Position numbers and translations under genes: made by a program | In this document: piece by piece, positions 1 to 8,567 of the stretch | Layout: every line of letters begins with the position of its first letter | Position numbering within the stretch: position 1 is the stretch's first letter | Notes under the pieces: generated by a model | The model's database searches: none | What the model saw: the letters and a program-made list of their open reading frames with translations, nothing else | What the model was told of the DNA's origin: nothing | Source: JBFWPF01 sp050250135 | GTDB lineage: Bacteria; Chlamydiota; Chlamydiia; Chlamydiales; JAFEGQ01 | Reading direction: 5' to 3' | Length of the DNA stretch: 64,000 bases | Assembly: GCA_050250135.1 (NCBI GenBank) | Contig: JBFWPF010000006.1 | Span: 9,565 to 73,564, forward strand

Positions 1-559
1 GGTCGACCATCCCATTGACGAGGGCTGAGGTGGGGGTAGAGAGGGTGGAGAGGAGCTCGATCTGGGAGCCGGCACCGGCGTAGAGGTGGAGGCGGGGAGA
101 GGCGAGGGTGCGGTCGGAAACGAGGTGGATCACCTGGACAACGCCGGGGATCTGGGTATTGGGGGGGAGGTAGAGGAAGGCGCCGTTGCCGTGGAGGGCC
201 CCGTTGAGGAGGGAGAGGGGGTCCTGCTCTCCTTTGAGGAGGCGCCCGAGCCGGTTGCCCAGGAAGGTGCCGTAGGTTGTTTGGGCCTGGGAAAGGGTAA
301 GGGGCTTAAGGGGCCCCGGATTCGAAAGGTCGGGGAGGTAGTGCCCGTCGAGAAAAACGAGGGTGTGGTCAAAGAGGCGGGCCCTCTCCACTTCGGCAGG
401 ATCGGGGGTCCGGGAGGGGAGGGTGACCGGGTCGATCTGGATGCGGGGAAAGGGGGTATCGCAAAAGCGGCTCCAGCTCTTGGCGCGGATCTGGGTGAGG
501 CCGTCGGCCCCGGCAAGGGTCTGGTAGAAGCTCTCGAGGAGATCGGCTAGGTGGCCCAC
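1..559 (-). CDS. sufD: SufD, Fe-S cluster scaffold subunit (partial, C-terminus beyond the left edge)
   Basis: Part of the SufBCD scaffold that assembles iron-sulfur clusters in the cytoplasm. About 186 residues are present, with the SufD-like stretch around LYLPPNTQIPGVVQVIH and LHLYAGAGSQIELL leading into the beta-helix core. I place the start at a GTG (557-559) inside the end of sufC, giving GHLADLLESFYQ; the overlap is 13 bp. The C-terminal half, which dimerises with SufB, lies outside the window. It is the last visible gene of a minus-strand run with the transpeptidase gene, sufB and sufC, and is probably co-transcribed with them. The identity rests on both context and sequence; the exact start is an inference. 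Confidence 0.85.
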   Translation of the reverse strand, partial: MGHLADLLESFYQTLAGADGLTQIRAKSWSRFCDTPFPRIQIDPVTLPSRTPDPAEVERARLFDHTLVFLDGHYLPDLSNPGPLKPLTLSQAQTTYGTFLGNRLGRLLKGEQDPLSLLNGALHGNGAFLYLPPNTQIPGVVQVIHLVSDRTLASPRLHLYAGAGSQIELLSTLSTPTSALVNGMVD

Positions 560-1269
560 TCGTACCCCTCCGCTTCGAGTTTCTGAGCGAGCTCTGCCCC
601 TCCCGATTCGGCGATGCGGCCGTCAACCATGACGTGGACGTAGTCGGGTTTGATGTAGTTCAACAGGCGCTGGTAGTGGGTGATTAAAATGAGGGAGCGC
701 TGCCCCTCCATCAGGCTATTCACCCCATCAGCAACGATCTTGAGGGCGTCGATGTCGAGCCCTGAGTCGGTCTCATCGAGGATCGCCAGCTTAGGGTCGA
801 GGAGGGCCATCTGGAGGATCTCATTCCGCTTCTTCTCCCCTCCAGAAAAGCCCTCGTTCACCCCCCGCTGCGCAAAAACGGCGGGGACCCGAATCCTCTC
901 CATCTTCTGCTGGAGGAGGGCCTCAAACTCATCGCGAGAGAGCTTCCCATGGACCGCTTGGTAGGCGGCGTGGAGGAAGTCGGTGTTGGTAACGCCGGGA
1001 ATCTCGATCGGGTACTGGAAGCCGATAAAAAGGCCGAGGCGGGCCCGCTCCTCGGGCTCAAGATCAGCTAGGTCCTCGCCATTAAAGCGGATGTGGCCTG
1101 CCGTGATCTCGTAGGCAGGGTGCCCGCCGACCACTTTGGCCAGCGTCGATTTGCCCGCTCCGTTGGGGCCCATGATCGCATGAATCTCCCCCGGCTTTAC
1201 GGTAAGGGAGAGCCCCTTCAGGATAGGGGCCCCCTCAACCTCTACGCACAGCTCCTCTATCTGAAACAT
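547..1269 (-). CDS. sufC: SufC, Fe-S assembly ATPase
   Basis: Cytoplasmic ABC-type ATPase that drives the conformational change of the SufB-SufD scaffold. At 240 residues it has the usual length. Walker A GPNGAGKST is at residues 34-42; the signature FSGGEKKRNEIL and Walker B LAILDETDSGLD follow in the second half, with the SufC-type GLD after the catalytic Glu. It has no membrane segments, so it is not a transporter subunit. The start ATG overlaps the sufB stop by one base (TGATG), which suggests translational coupling. Confidence 0.96.
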   Translation of the reverse strand: MFQIEELCVEVEGAPILKGLSLTVKPGEIHAIMGPNGAGKSTLAKVVGGHPAYEITAGHIRFNGEDLADLEPEERARLGLFIGFQYPIEIPGVTNTDFLHAAYQAVHGKLSRDEFEALLQQKMERIRVPAVFAQRGVNEGFSGGEKKRNEILQMALLDPKLAILDETDSGLDIDALKIVADGVNSLMEGQRSLILITHYQRLLNYIKPDYVHVMVDGRIAESGGAELAQKLEAEGYEWAT

Positions 1270-2705
1270 CAGCCCACCGATCCTTCGAGTTTTAGGGTCA
1301 ATAACTTGTCGGCCTCCTGCGCAAATTCGAGGGGGAGCTCTTTGAGCACCTCCTTGCAGAAACCACTCACCACAAAGTTGATCGCATCCTCCCGACCTAA
1401 GCCGCGCGACTGGAGGTAGAAGAGCTGCTCCTCGTTCATCTTGGAGGTGGAGGCCTCATGCTCGACCGACGCGGTCGAGGTGCCCACCTCAATCACCGGA
1501 AAGGTGTTGGCCGAGCAGCGGTTGCCGACGAGCATCGAGTCGCACTGGGTGTAGTTGCGGGCCCCTTCCGCCTTGCGGCCGATCAGCACCTGCCCGCGGT
1601 AGGTGTTGTGGGAGGTGTCGGCCGAGATCCCCTTGGAGATGATCGTAGAGCGGGTCCGCTTGCCGGTGTGGATCATCTTGGTGCCGGTGTCGGCTTGCAT
1701 CTGCCCGTTGGTGAGGGCGACCGAGTAGAATTCGCCGACCGAGTCGTCGCCGATAAGGAGGCAGCTGGGGTACTTCCAGGTGATCGCTGCCCCCGCTTCT
1801 ACTTGGGTCCAGGTAATCTTCGAGCGGCGGCCGAGACACTTGCCCCGCTTGGTGACAAAGTTGTAAATCCCCCCTTTCCCCGTCTTGGGATCGCCAGCGT
1901 ACCAGTTCTGCACGGTTGAGTACTTAATGGTTGCGTCGTCGAGAGCGATAAGCTCGACGATAGCGGCGTGGAGCTGGTTGGTGTCATAGGCGGGGGCGGT
2001 GCACCCCTCAAGGTAGCTGACCGAGGAGCCCTCCTCAGCTACCATCAGGGTCCGCTCAAACTGCCCCGACTCCTGATCGTTGATCCGGAAGTAGGTCGAG
2101 AGCTCCATGGGACACTCCACCCCCTTGGGCACATAGATAAAAGAGCCATCGGTAAAAACAGCCGAGTTGAGGGTAGCAAAGAAATTGTCGCCGATGGGGA
2201 CAACGGTGCCTAAATATTTTTCTACTATCTCGGGGTAGCGCTGGATTGCTTCGGAGATGGAGCAGAGAACCACCCCCGCCTCATCCAATTTTTGCTTAAA
2301 GGTGGTGCCGATCGAGACCGAATCAAAGACCATGTCGACCGCAACGTTAGTGAGCCGCTTCTGCTCGTCAAGGGGTATCCCGAGCTTTTCGAAGGTGCGG
2401 AGGACCTCGGGATCGACCTCATCGAGGCTCCCCAGAACGGGCTTCTTTTTCGGGGCCGAGTAGTAGCGGATATCCTGATAATCGATGGGGGGGTAGGTGC
2501 AGTGGCACCAGTGGGGCTCTTTGAGCTCAAGCCACTTGCGGAAAGCCTTGAGCCGAAACTCGAGCATAAAGGGGGGCTCCCCTTTTACCGCGCTAAGCTG
2601 CCGCACCGTCTCCTCGGTCAGCCCCTTGGGGAACCGGTCCGATTCGACCTCGGTGACAAAGCCATATTTGTAGTCCTGCCGCTCGTAAGCGAGATCTTGA
2701 GCCAT
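1269..2705 (-). CDS. sufB: SufB, Fe-S cluster scaffold protein
   Basis: Core scaffold of the Suf system; cluster precursors are built on it with SufC and SufD. At 478 residues it has the family's normal length. Characteristic segments are visible: YYSAPKKKP near the N-terminus, the beta-helix stretch with RTLMVAEEGSSVSYLEGC, and RNYTQCDSMLVG followed by EHEASTSKMNEEQLFYL and GLGREDA near the end. The gene follows the transpeptidase stop after 24 bp, so suf expression may depend on readthrough from it. Chlamydiae also carry suf genes near the PBP2 gene, which agrees with this context. Confidence 0.96.
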   Translation of the reverse strand: MAQDLAYERQDYKYGFVTEVESDRFPKGLTEETVRQLSAVKGEPPFMLEFRLKAFRKWLELKEPHWCHCTYPPIDYQDIRYYSAPKKKPVLGSLDEVDPEVLRTFEKLGIPLDEQKRLTNVAVDMVFDSVSIGTTFKQKLDEAGVVLCSISEAIQRYPEIVEKYLGTVVPIGDNFFATLNSAVFTDGSFIYVPKGVECPMELSTYFRINDQESGQFERTLMVAEEGSSVSYLEGCTAPAYDTNQLHAAIVELIALDDATIKYSTVQNWYAGDPKTGKGGIYNFVTKRGKCLGRRSKITWTQVEAGAAITWKYPSCLLIGDDSVGEFYSVALTNGQMQADTGTKMIHTGKRTRSTIISKGISADTSHNTYRGQVLIGRKAEGARNYTQCDSMLVGNRCSANTFPVIEVGTSTASVEHEASTSKMNEEQLFYLQSRGLGREDAINFVVSGFCKEVLKELPLEFAQEADKLLTLKLEGSVG

Positions 2706-2729
2706 GGCAAGAGGGTAACATCTTCCCTA

Positions 2730-5700
2730 CTATTCTTGTAGGGATCGCCATTTCTTGATCATTTGGGCGGCGAGGGGGGCCGCCTCCCTTCCGTAATCCC
2801 CATATTTGAGGTAGACGACCACCACGAGCTCCGGCCTTCCGAAGGTAGTCCCGGTGATCTCCTCCGGCTTAAAAGAGACCCCAGCAAACCAGATATGGTT
2901 ATAGGTATTGGTGCCGGTGAAGGGGTCGAGGTCAACCGTTTCGACCGCCTCGCTAGTGCTGGTTTTCCCCACAATTTGCTTGTAGAGGGCCCGGTAGTCC
3001 TGGACGATCCAGGGGGCCTCTTGGTAGCTCCGGATCACCGAGGGGCGGGCCCCTCCCTGCTCCCCTTGAACGGCAAGGCGCATCCCCTCCAAGAGCTCAC
3101 GGCGAACGGCGTCGGGGATCTCGAGCTGACGGACCACCTCCGCTTCGCCTTTAAAAATCTGAGGCTTAAAGACCCTCCCCCCGTTCACCAGCGCTGAGAG
3201 CATCACAGCAGTCTGGAGGGGGGTAACGACGAGGGTATGTTGCCCATCGACATAGGAGTAGAGGCCGGTCCGGTTGGTGGCCAGGTCGTCGGGGAGCCTT
3301 CCGGCATACTCGCCGGGAAGCTCGATCCCCGTCCGGGCCCCGTAGGAGAGCTGGCGGGCCCGCCGGTTGAGGTCCTCCGGATCCTCGATATGGTCGACCG
3401 CCAATATGCCAAAGTAGGAATTACTCGAGGTTTCGAGGGCCTTGACGAGGTCGATCTTCCCGACATGGCGCCGGTGGGTCCTGAGGAGCTTCCCCCCTTT
3501 GTAGCGCTGGGAGATCGCTTTACCCTCCAATGTAAAACCAACGTTCCATTGGTTCCCCGTCCCCTTGTGGACATCATCCACCATGGTGAAAGGGCTGATC
3601 GGAGCCGCCCGCCCGGCGAGCTTCTCATGCCGCTGCATCAGAGCCTCAAAGGCGGGGACAAACTTGAAGACCGACCCCTGAATGGTCGCCTGCCGATAAG
3701 CATGGGAGCGGCCATACCCAAAGCCATAGCGGGGATAGAAGGCAGCAGCGAGATCCCGCTCCACCTGATGGCCCGGTTTGCCCCGCAGGTAGCGGTAGTG
3801 CCCCCACAAAGGGCGGCTCAGCTCGGCAAAGGGGCGGACGGTGGCGAGCCACTCACAGCCGATCGAAAAGGGGTGGGGGGCGAGGAAGGCGCGCAGCTGC
3901 TCATAGGCCCCATGCCACGGCTCCCCCCTGTGGGCCCCCCCTTCAAGCTCCCTCCCAAGGGTAAGCATCAGATCGGCATAGGGGGCAAAATCGGCTTCAA
4001 TCTCAACAGGACCCTCAGGCCCCTTGACCAGCAGGGCCACACAGCTCCACCGCACCCCCTCCCAGAAGGCCCTGAATTGCGCCCGCTCCTCAGCATCGAG
4101 ATAGTCCAGGTAGGGATGCTGGTAGCTATGGGCCTCCTCCTCCTGCCGCCGCTTCTCCTTCAGGAAGACCTTCTGATTTTTGGCCCGCCACCGGGCAAAC
4201 TGATGGTCGTGGAAAAGCTCGCGGGCATAGCGCCGAAGGGCCCCTTCGAGAACGCAAGCGGACTGACAAAGGGTCCGGTAGTCGGCAAGCGTGGTCTTGC
4301 CCACCGCCTCCATCAGCGAACGAGAGAAGAAGGCGGGATCGACCAACAGCTGACACAGGTCGAGGATAAGGAGCTTCTCGTAGTTGGTGGGGGCGCTCGC
4401 TAGGAAGGGGTCAAAGAGGGATCTTCCCTCAGCTGAGAGTGCCTCGGCAGGGAGGGGCTGATCCCCCTCGCGGTGGTAAAGGCCATTCATCACCCCTCTT
4501 GGGTCCCGCTCCCCTACAAGCTCCCGAAACCTCTCCTGAAGAACCGCCGCCCGCCGGATCGTCCCTACCCTCTCAAGCCCCTTCCGGACCGCCCCCTCCT
4601 TGGAGAGGGCCAGCTCCTCGTAGAACGGGAAGGTGAGGAAACGGCCCTCATCTTCAAACTGCTTGGTCACCACGTTAAAGTTCTCCCGCTCAAGGGGGCG
4701 CTTCCCATCCCAAATCTCCCCTAAATGGCGGTCGGTCTCAAACCACCGGAGAAGCTGAGAGACCCGCTCCTCCTCTCTCTCCGGGCTGCCCGACGGGATA
4801 AAGGTGTTCGCGTCGGTCCGCGGATAGGAGGCAAGGGCCAGCACCTCACCGCTATTCGGGTCCATCACCACAATCGCCCCCCCCTTTATCCAGGGGTCCT
4901 TCAGACCCGTGTAAAGCCGCTTTACATAGTCAAACTTATGGCTCCGCCCATCCCGATACCGCTCCGTTTGGGCCAACAGCTCCTCGGCATAGCGCTGGAG
5001 CTCAACCGAAAGGGCCAACGTGACCGGCTCCCCATGGACCGCCTCGCGCCTTCCTGGCAACTCACTCAAAAACGTTCCATAGATATCCTGCTCAAAAAAT
5101 GTTTTACCGCAGAACCCTCTTAGCCGCTCATCGCATACCTTCTCGATTCCCCCTTTTCCAACCGCATCCTGGAGGGAGTAGGAGCGCTCTTGAAGCTCGG
5201 CAAGGCGCCTCTCCGCCTCCTCGATCGCCGACACCCCCTTAGGCAAGAGAACGGGATCTCCCCGGAGGTAGCCTGCGATGTACTCCTTGAGCACGCGGAT
5301 CTCGTCGGCCACCCGGAGGTACTCCTCGCGGCTAATCGGGCCCACATAACCAATCACTTCGGCGGCCACCTTTCCTTGGGGGTAGTCCCGCCGCATCTCC
5401 CGCTGGGCGGTCAGCCCCGGCCACTCCCGCTCGAGCATCCGGAGGCGGTAGTAGGTCTCCTCGGGGAGGTCGGAGCGGATCACATAGGGGACATTCGGAA
5501 ACAGAGAGGCCTTGGAGTGGATGAGGTCCTCAATCCGCCCCCTATCCATCTGCAGCTCATCGGCCAGGAGGGTGGCCAGCTTTTCAATATGTTCCTTACG
5601 GGCAAAGTGCTTCTCCCCGCTGCGCTTGACCACCCTCGGAATCTCCCGAATAGGGGCATAGGTGATCGCCACATTGTATTGGACCCGATTGGTGGCGAGG

Positions 5701-5903
5701 GGGAGGTGGAACCGGTCTTCGATGATCCCCCGCTCAGGCTTAAGGGGAACCGCTCGGGTTTGGAAGCGGCGGGCCTCCCCCGTCCTAGCCTCATGCTGCA
5801 CAACAGCGACCTGCCAGACCCGGGCGAGAACCAAAACAAAAACGACCAAAATTCCCTTGAGAATTCGGTTGGCCTTTTGGGGGATGGAGGGTTGACGGGT
5901 CAT
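2730..5903 (-). CDS. PBP2-like peptidoglycan transpeptidase, long chlamydial form
   Basis: Class B penicillin-binding protein, a D,D-transpeptidase on the periplasmic side of the inner membrane and the likely target of beta-lactams. It has 1057 residues, far longer than ordinary PBP2 (about 630) but like the very long chlamydial PBP2. Residues about 15-35 form the N-terminal signal anchor. The dimerisation domain follows (RGIIEDRFHLPLATN). The catalytic motifs are S744-x-x-K747, S826-S827-N828, and K980-T981-S982 where KTG is usual. A stretch of several hundred charged residues lies between the start of the transpeptidase domain and the active-site serine. It leads the run that continues into sufBCD. 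The 17-bp palindrome at 4910-4926 lies inside this gene. Confidence 0.9.
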   Translation of the reverse strand: MTRQPSIPQKANRILKGILVVFVLVLARVWQVAVVQHEARTGEARRFQTRAVPLKPERGIIEDRFHLPLATNRVQYNVAITYAPIREIPRVVKRSGEKHFARKEHIEKLATLLADELQMDRGRIEDLIHSKASLFPNVPYVIRSDLPEETYYRLRMLEREWPGLTAQREMRRDYPQGKVAAEVIGYVGPISREEYLRVADEIRVLKEYIAGYLRGDPVLLPKGVSAIEEAERRLAELQERSYSLQDAVGKGGIEKVCDERLRGFCGKTFFEQDIYGTFLSELPGRREAVHGEPVTLALSVELQRYAEELLAQTERYRDGRSHKFDYVKRLYTGLKDPWIKGGAIVVMDPNSGEVLALASYPRTDANTFIPSGSPEREEERVSQLLRWFETDRHLGEIWDGKRPLERENFNVVTKQFEDEGRFLTFPFYEELALSKEGAVRKGLERVGTIRRAAVLQERFRELVGERDPRGVMNGLYHREGDQPLPAEALSAEGRSLFDPFLASAPTNYEKLLILDLCQLLVDPAFFSRSLMEAVGKTTLADYRTLCQSACVLEGALRRYARELFHDHQFARWRAKNQKVFLKEKRRQEEEAHSYQHPYLDYLDAEERAQFRAFWEGVRWSCVALLVKGPEGPVEIEADFAPYADLMLTLGRELEGGAHRGEPWHGAYEQLRAFLAPHPFSIGCEWLATVRPFAELSRPLWGHYRYLRGKPGHQVERDLAAAFYPRYGFGYGRSHAYRQATIQGSVFKFVPAFEALMQRHEKLAGRAAPISPFTMVDDVHKGTGNQWNVGFTLEGKAISQRYKGGKLLRTHRRHVGKIDLVKALETSSNSYFGILAVDHIEDPEDLNRRARQLSYGARTGIELPGEYAGRLPDDLATNRTGLYSYVDGQHTLVVTPLQTAVMLSALVNGGRVFKPQIFKGEAEVVRQLEIPDAVRRELLEGMRLAVQGEQGGARPSVIRSYQEAPWIVQDYRALYKQIVGKTSTSEAVETVDLDPFTGTNTYNHIWFAGVSFKPEEITGTTFGRPELVVVVYLKYGDYGREAAPLAAQMIKKWRSLQE
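4910..4926. repeat. 17-bp palindrome TGTAAAGCCGCTTTACA, copy 1
   Basis: Perfect palindrome around a central C, inside the transpeptidase gene, where it encodes VKRLY. It is one of five dispersed copies in the window. Function unknown. Confidence 0.75.
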
Positions 5904-5950
5904 AGTCTAGAGATTAGGGAGTTCCCCCTGTTTTCTGAAAGCTAGGAACT

Positions 5951-5966
5951 TGAGGGAAATCCCTCA
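5951..5966. promoter_or_regulatory. Short inverted repeat upstream of the transpeptidase gene
   Basis: TGAGGG-AAAT-CCCTCA forms a perfect 6-bp stem about 50 bp upstream of the transpeptidase start and just before the family B repeat. It could be an operator or the stem of a leader; no poly-T follows in either direction. Role not shown. Confidence 0.4.
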
Positions 5967-5999
5967 TCAAGGCTATCTTCGGTAGGCAACAGTACGTCA

Positions 6000-6135
6000 T
6001 TAGAAAGTTATCACAGGCGGCCTCTTAGCGAATCGGGCCAGATTGTTGAAGTCGCGACGAAGCCCATAGCCAAAGCGCTATGGGTGAGAAGCGAGATCAG
6101 CAAGAGGACGACGCCATAACCTTTTAAGGGCGTAC
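6000..6135 (+). repeat. Family B structured repeat, copy 1
   Basis: About 136 bp starting TTAGAAAGTTA and ending TTTTAAGGGCGTAC. It is closely similar to 9421-9573. It holds a strong inner hairpin, CCCATAGC-loop-GCTATGGG (about 6063-6084), and outer complementary blocks CCTCTT and AAGAGG. The loop differs between the copies (CAAAGC or CGCTGC) while the stem is identical. It has no coding potential and lies just before tRNA-Gly. It could be an intergenic repeat or a pair of related small RNAs. Confidence 0.75.
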
Positions 6136-6142
6136 GGGAAAT

Positions 6143-6213
6143 GCGCCTGTAGTTCAATGGTAGAACAGTAGCCTTCCAAGCTACGAGTGTCAGTTCGATT
6201 CTGATCAGGCGCT
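6143..6213 (+). tRNA. tRNA-Gly (anticodon TCC)
   Basis: A 71-nt cloverleaf. The acceptor GCGCCTG pairs with CAGGCGC, the D arm contains TTCAATGGTAGAA, the anticodon loop CTTCCAA carries TCC, and the T arm is GTTCGATTC. No CCA is encoded. It stands between the family B repeat and the rpsB leader. Confidence 0.95.
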
Positions 6214-6237
6214 AACTTTTTAACAACCAAGGCCGAA

Positions 6238-6256
6238 ATCTCCACTTAGTGGGGAT
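6238..6256 (+). promoter_or_regulatory. Hairpin in the rpsB leader
   Basis: ATCTCCAC-TTA-GTGGGGAT gives an 8-bp stem with one G-T pair, 28 nt before the rpsB start. No T-tract follows, so an ordinary terminator of the tRNA transcript is less likely than a leader structure. In many bacteria S2 represses the rpsB-tsf mRNA through a leader structure; whether this is one is an inference. Confidence 0.4.
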
Positions 6257-6283
6257 GCCGTAGTCAGCAAGGAGGGACAAGGC

Positions 6284-7024
6284 TTGGAACAGACCGTAAA
6301 ACTTAAAACTACACTTAAAGAACTTCTTGAGGCCGCCGCTCACTTCGGCCACCGGACCGACCGGTGGAACCCGAAGATGAAGCGCTTTATTTTTGAAGAG
6401 CGCAATGGGCTCTACATCATCGACCTTTCGAAAACGATGGAGCAGCTCCGAGCAGCTGTCCAGATCGTTCGGAAGGTAGTCGCGAGTAAAAAATCGGTCC
6501 TTTTCGTGGGCACCAAAAAGCAGGCCAAAGGGGTGATCCAAGAGGCGGCTGAGCGGTGTGGCGAATTCTACGTCTCTGAGCGGTGGCTCGGCGGCATGCT
6601 GACCAACCTCTCAACGCTCCGCCAGTCGGTTAAGAAACTCGACCGGATCGAAAAAGAGATCGGGACCGAAGCCGAAGCGCGCACCAAGAAGGAGCTAGCC
6701 CACATGACCAAGCTCCAACTCAAATTGGAGCGGAACCTCTCGGGTATCCGCAATATGCGAAAAACGCCGGGTCTTGTGATCGTTGTCGACCCAAGCAAGG
6801 AGCATATCGCCGTTGCTGAGGCGCGGAAGCTGAATATCCCCGTCATGGCGCTGATCGACACTAACTGCGATCCCGATCCGATCGATTACATCATCGCCTG
6901 TAACGACGATGCGCTGAAGAGCATTAAGCTGATTGTCGACGAATTGGCCGAAGTGATTATCGACGAGAAAGGGAAGGTAAAAGGGTCGGCGAAAGGGGAA
7001 GTCAAAGAGGGGGAAGAGGCATGA
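6284..7024 (+). CDS. rpsB: Ribosomal protein S2
   Basis: Component of the 30S subunit needed for S1 binding. The 246 residues show the family's N-terminal block (AAHFGHRTDRWNPKM, then RNGLYIIDLSKTM) and later RWLGGMLTN and PGLVIVVDP. The start is a TTG preceded by AAGGAGGG at suitable distance; no in-frame ATG is nearby, so TTG is well supported. It is the first gene of the rpsB-tsf-pyrH-frr operon and overlaps tsf by 4 bp (ATGA). Confidence 0.96.
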   Translation: MEQTVKLKTTLKELLEAAAHFGHRTDRWNPKMKRFIFEERNGLYIIDLSKTMEQLRAAVQIVRKVVASKKSVLFVGTKKQAKGVIQEAAERCGEFYVSERWLGGMLTNLSTLRQSVKKLDRIEKEIGTEAEARTKKELAHMTKLQLKLERNLSGIRNMRKTPGLVIVVDPSKEHIAVAEARKLNIPVMALIDTNCDPDPIDYIIACNDDALKSIKLIVDELAEVIIDEKGKVKGSAKGEVKEGEEA

Positions 7025-7863
7025 ACATCACACCCGAAATGGTTAAAGAGCTAAGGCGGCGGACCGGCATCGGCGTCGGCAAGTGCAAAGAGGCACTTGT
7101 AGAGGCGGGCGGGGACATCGAAACTGCGATCGCCAACCTCCGCAAGGCGGGCATGGCCTCAGCTGTGAAGAAAGAGGGGCGCGAGATTAAAGAGGGGATG
7201 ATCGCCCACGCCAAAGGGAAGAGCGCCATTGCCGTCGTCGAAATCGGTGCTGAGACCGACTTTGTCGTCCAAAATGAGCGGTTCCAGGCCTTTGCCAAAG
7301 AGGTCGCTCAGGTAGCGGCCGACCAGGCAATCGACAGCCTCGAAACCCTGATCAAGGCCCGTTCGACGAGCGACCCTTCGATGACGCTCGATGAGCTTCG
7401 CGCCTCAACGATTCAGAGCCTCGGCGAGAACATCCAGATCAGCCGGATCAAGCTCCACAAAGTCGCCTCAGGGCACTCGGTGGCCATCTACTCCCACATG
7501 GGAGGGAAGATCGTGACCGTGATCGACCTCAAAGGGAGTGACCAGGAGGAGGCGCTTGCCAGAGAGGTGGCGATGCACGCGGCCGCTGAAGCGCCCGAGT
7601 ACCTGACACCCGATGAGATCCCTGCCGATGTCAAAGCAAAGGAAGAGGAGATCGCTCGAGGACAAATCCAAAACAAACCGCGCGAGATCCAGGACAAGAT
7701 CGTCCAAGGAAAGCTCGAGGCCTTTTATGCCCAGGTCTGCTTACCTCGGCAGAAGTTTGTTAAAGACCCGAGCGTCACCATCCAACAGCTGATCGAAAAG
7801 CGGGCTAAGGAGGGCGGCAAGCCCCTCTCGCTGGCTGGGTTTATCCGCTGGTCGATCGAGTAA
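7021..7863 (+). CDS. tsf: Elongation factor Ts
   Basis: Guanine nucleotide exchange factor for EF-Tu in the cytosol. The 280 residues begin with the UBA-like domain (RRRTGIGVGKCKEALVEAGG), followed by ETDFVVQNERFQAFAKEVA and the dimerisation core. The C-terminus KDPSVTIQQLIE is typical. The start overlaps the rpsB stop in ATGA and the stop overlaps the pyrH start by one base, so the cluster is translationally coupled. Confidence 0.96.
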   Translation: MNITPEMVKELRRRTGIGVGKCKEALVEAGGDIETAIANLRKAGMASAVKKEGREIKEGMIAHAKGKSAIAVVEIGAETDFVVQNERFQAFAKEVAQVAADQAIDSLETLIKARSTSDPSMTLDELRASTIQSLGENIQISRIKLHKVASGHSVAIYSHMGGKIVTVIDLKGSDQEEALAREVAMHAAAEAPEYLTPDEIPADVKAKEEEIARGQIQNKPREIQDKIVQGKLEAFYAQVCLPRQKFVKDPSVTIQQLIEKRAKEGGKPLSLAGFIRWSIE

Positions 7864-8564
7864 TGGGTCGCCGCCGGATCCTCCTCAAGCTCTCAGGTGA
7901 AGCCCTCATGGGGCAAAAGGGGTTTGGGGTCGATCCGGATTATCTCACCTCCATCGCAGCCACCCTGAAAGGGATCCAGCAAAAGGGGATCCAGATTGGG
8001 GTGGTGATTGGAGGGGGGAATATCTTCCGGGGGATCCAACGGGACACCTTCGGAATGGAGCGGGCCCCCGCTGACCATATCGGGATGCTCGCCACCGTAA
8101 TCAACGGGATCGCCCTCCAGCAGGCCCTCCGGCAACAGGGGGCTCCCTGCCGCGTGATGAGCGCCCTCGGGGAGACCGACATCGTGGAGCCCTTCATCTG
8201 GGATGTCGCCCTCCGCTACCTCGACTCGGGCGCCATCGTCCTCTTTGTAGGAGGGACAGGCAACCCCTTTTTCACGACCGACACCTCCGCTGCGCTAAGG
8301 GCCGCCCAGATCAACGCCGACCTCCTCCTGAAGGCCACCAATGTCGATGGGGTCTACGATCGGGATCCCAAAGGGGATCCAAGCGCCCGCCGCTACGACC
8401 GCCTCACCTACCACGAGGCTCTCCAGATGGAGCTACGGGTGATGGACGCCGCCGCTATCTCCATTTGCCGGGATAACGGGATTCCGATTAAAGTATTTGC
8501 GGTATCCTCCCTTGAGCGGGGGATTATGGAGGAAACTTTTGGAACAATGATCACCTCAGGATAG
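7863..8564 (+). CDS. pyrH: UMP kinase
   Basis: Phosphorylates UMP to UDP; bacterial hexameric amino-acid-kinase fold, not related to eukaryotic UMP/CMP kinases. The 233 residues contain RRILLKLSGEALMG at the N-terminus, IGVVIGGGNIFRG, GTGNPFFTTDTSAALRA, and KATNVDGVYDRDP near the nucleotide site. The ATG overlaps the tsf stop (TAATG). Confidence 0.96.
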   Translation: MGRRRILLKLSGEALMGQKGFGVDPDYLTSIAATLKGIQQKGIQIGVVIGGGNIFRGIQRDTFGMERAPADHIGMLATVINGIALQQALRQQGAPCRVMSALGETDIVEPFIWDVALRYLDSGAIVLFVGGTGNPFFTTDTSAALRAAQINADLLLKATNVDGVYDRDPKGDPSARRYDRLTYHEALQMELRVMDAAAISICRDNGIPIKVFAVSSLERGIMEETFGTMITSG

Positions 8565-8567
8565 ATC

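Noticed and set aside
3237..4403. Long open frame antisense to the PBP2-like gene
   Set aside because: It lies wholly within a clear gene on the other strand; GC-rich codon use leaves many such frames open. No family resemblance or binding site.
4910..4926. The 17-bp palindrome as a canonical parS site
   Set aside because: The canonical parS is a 16-bp word with TTTCACGTGAAA at its core; this one has a different core and an odd length. A different binding protein would be needed.
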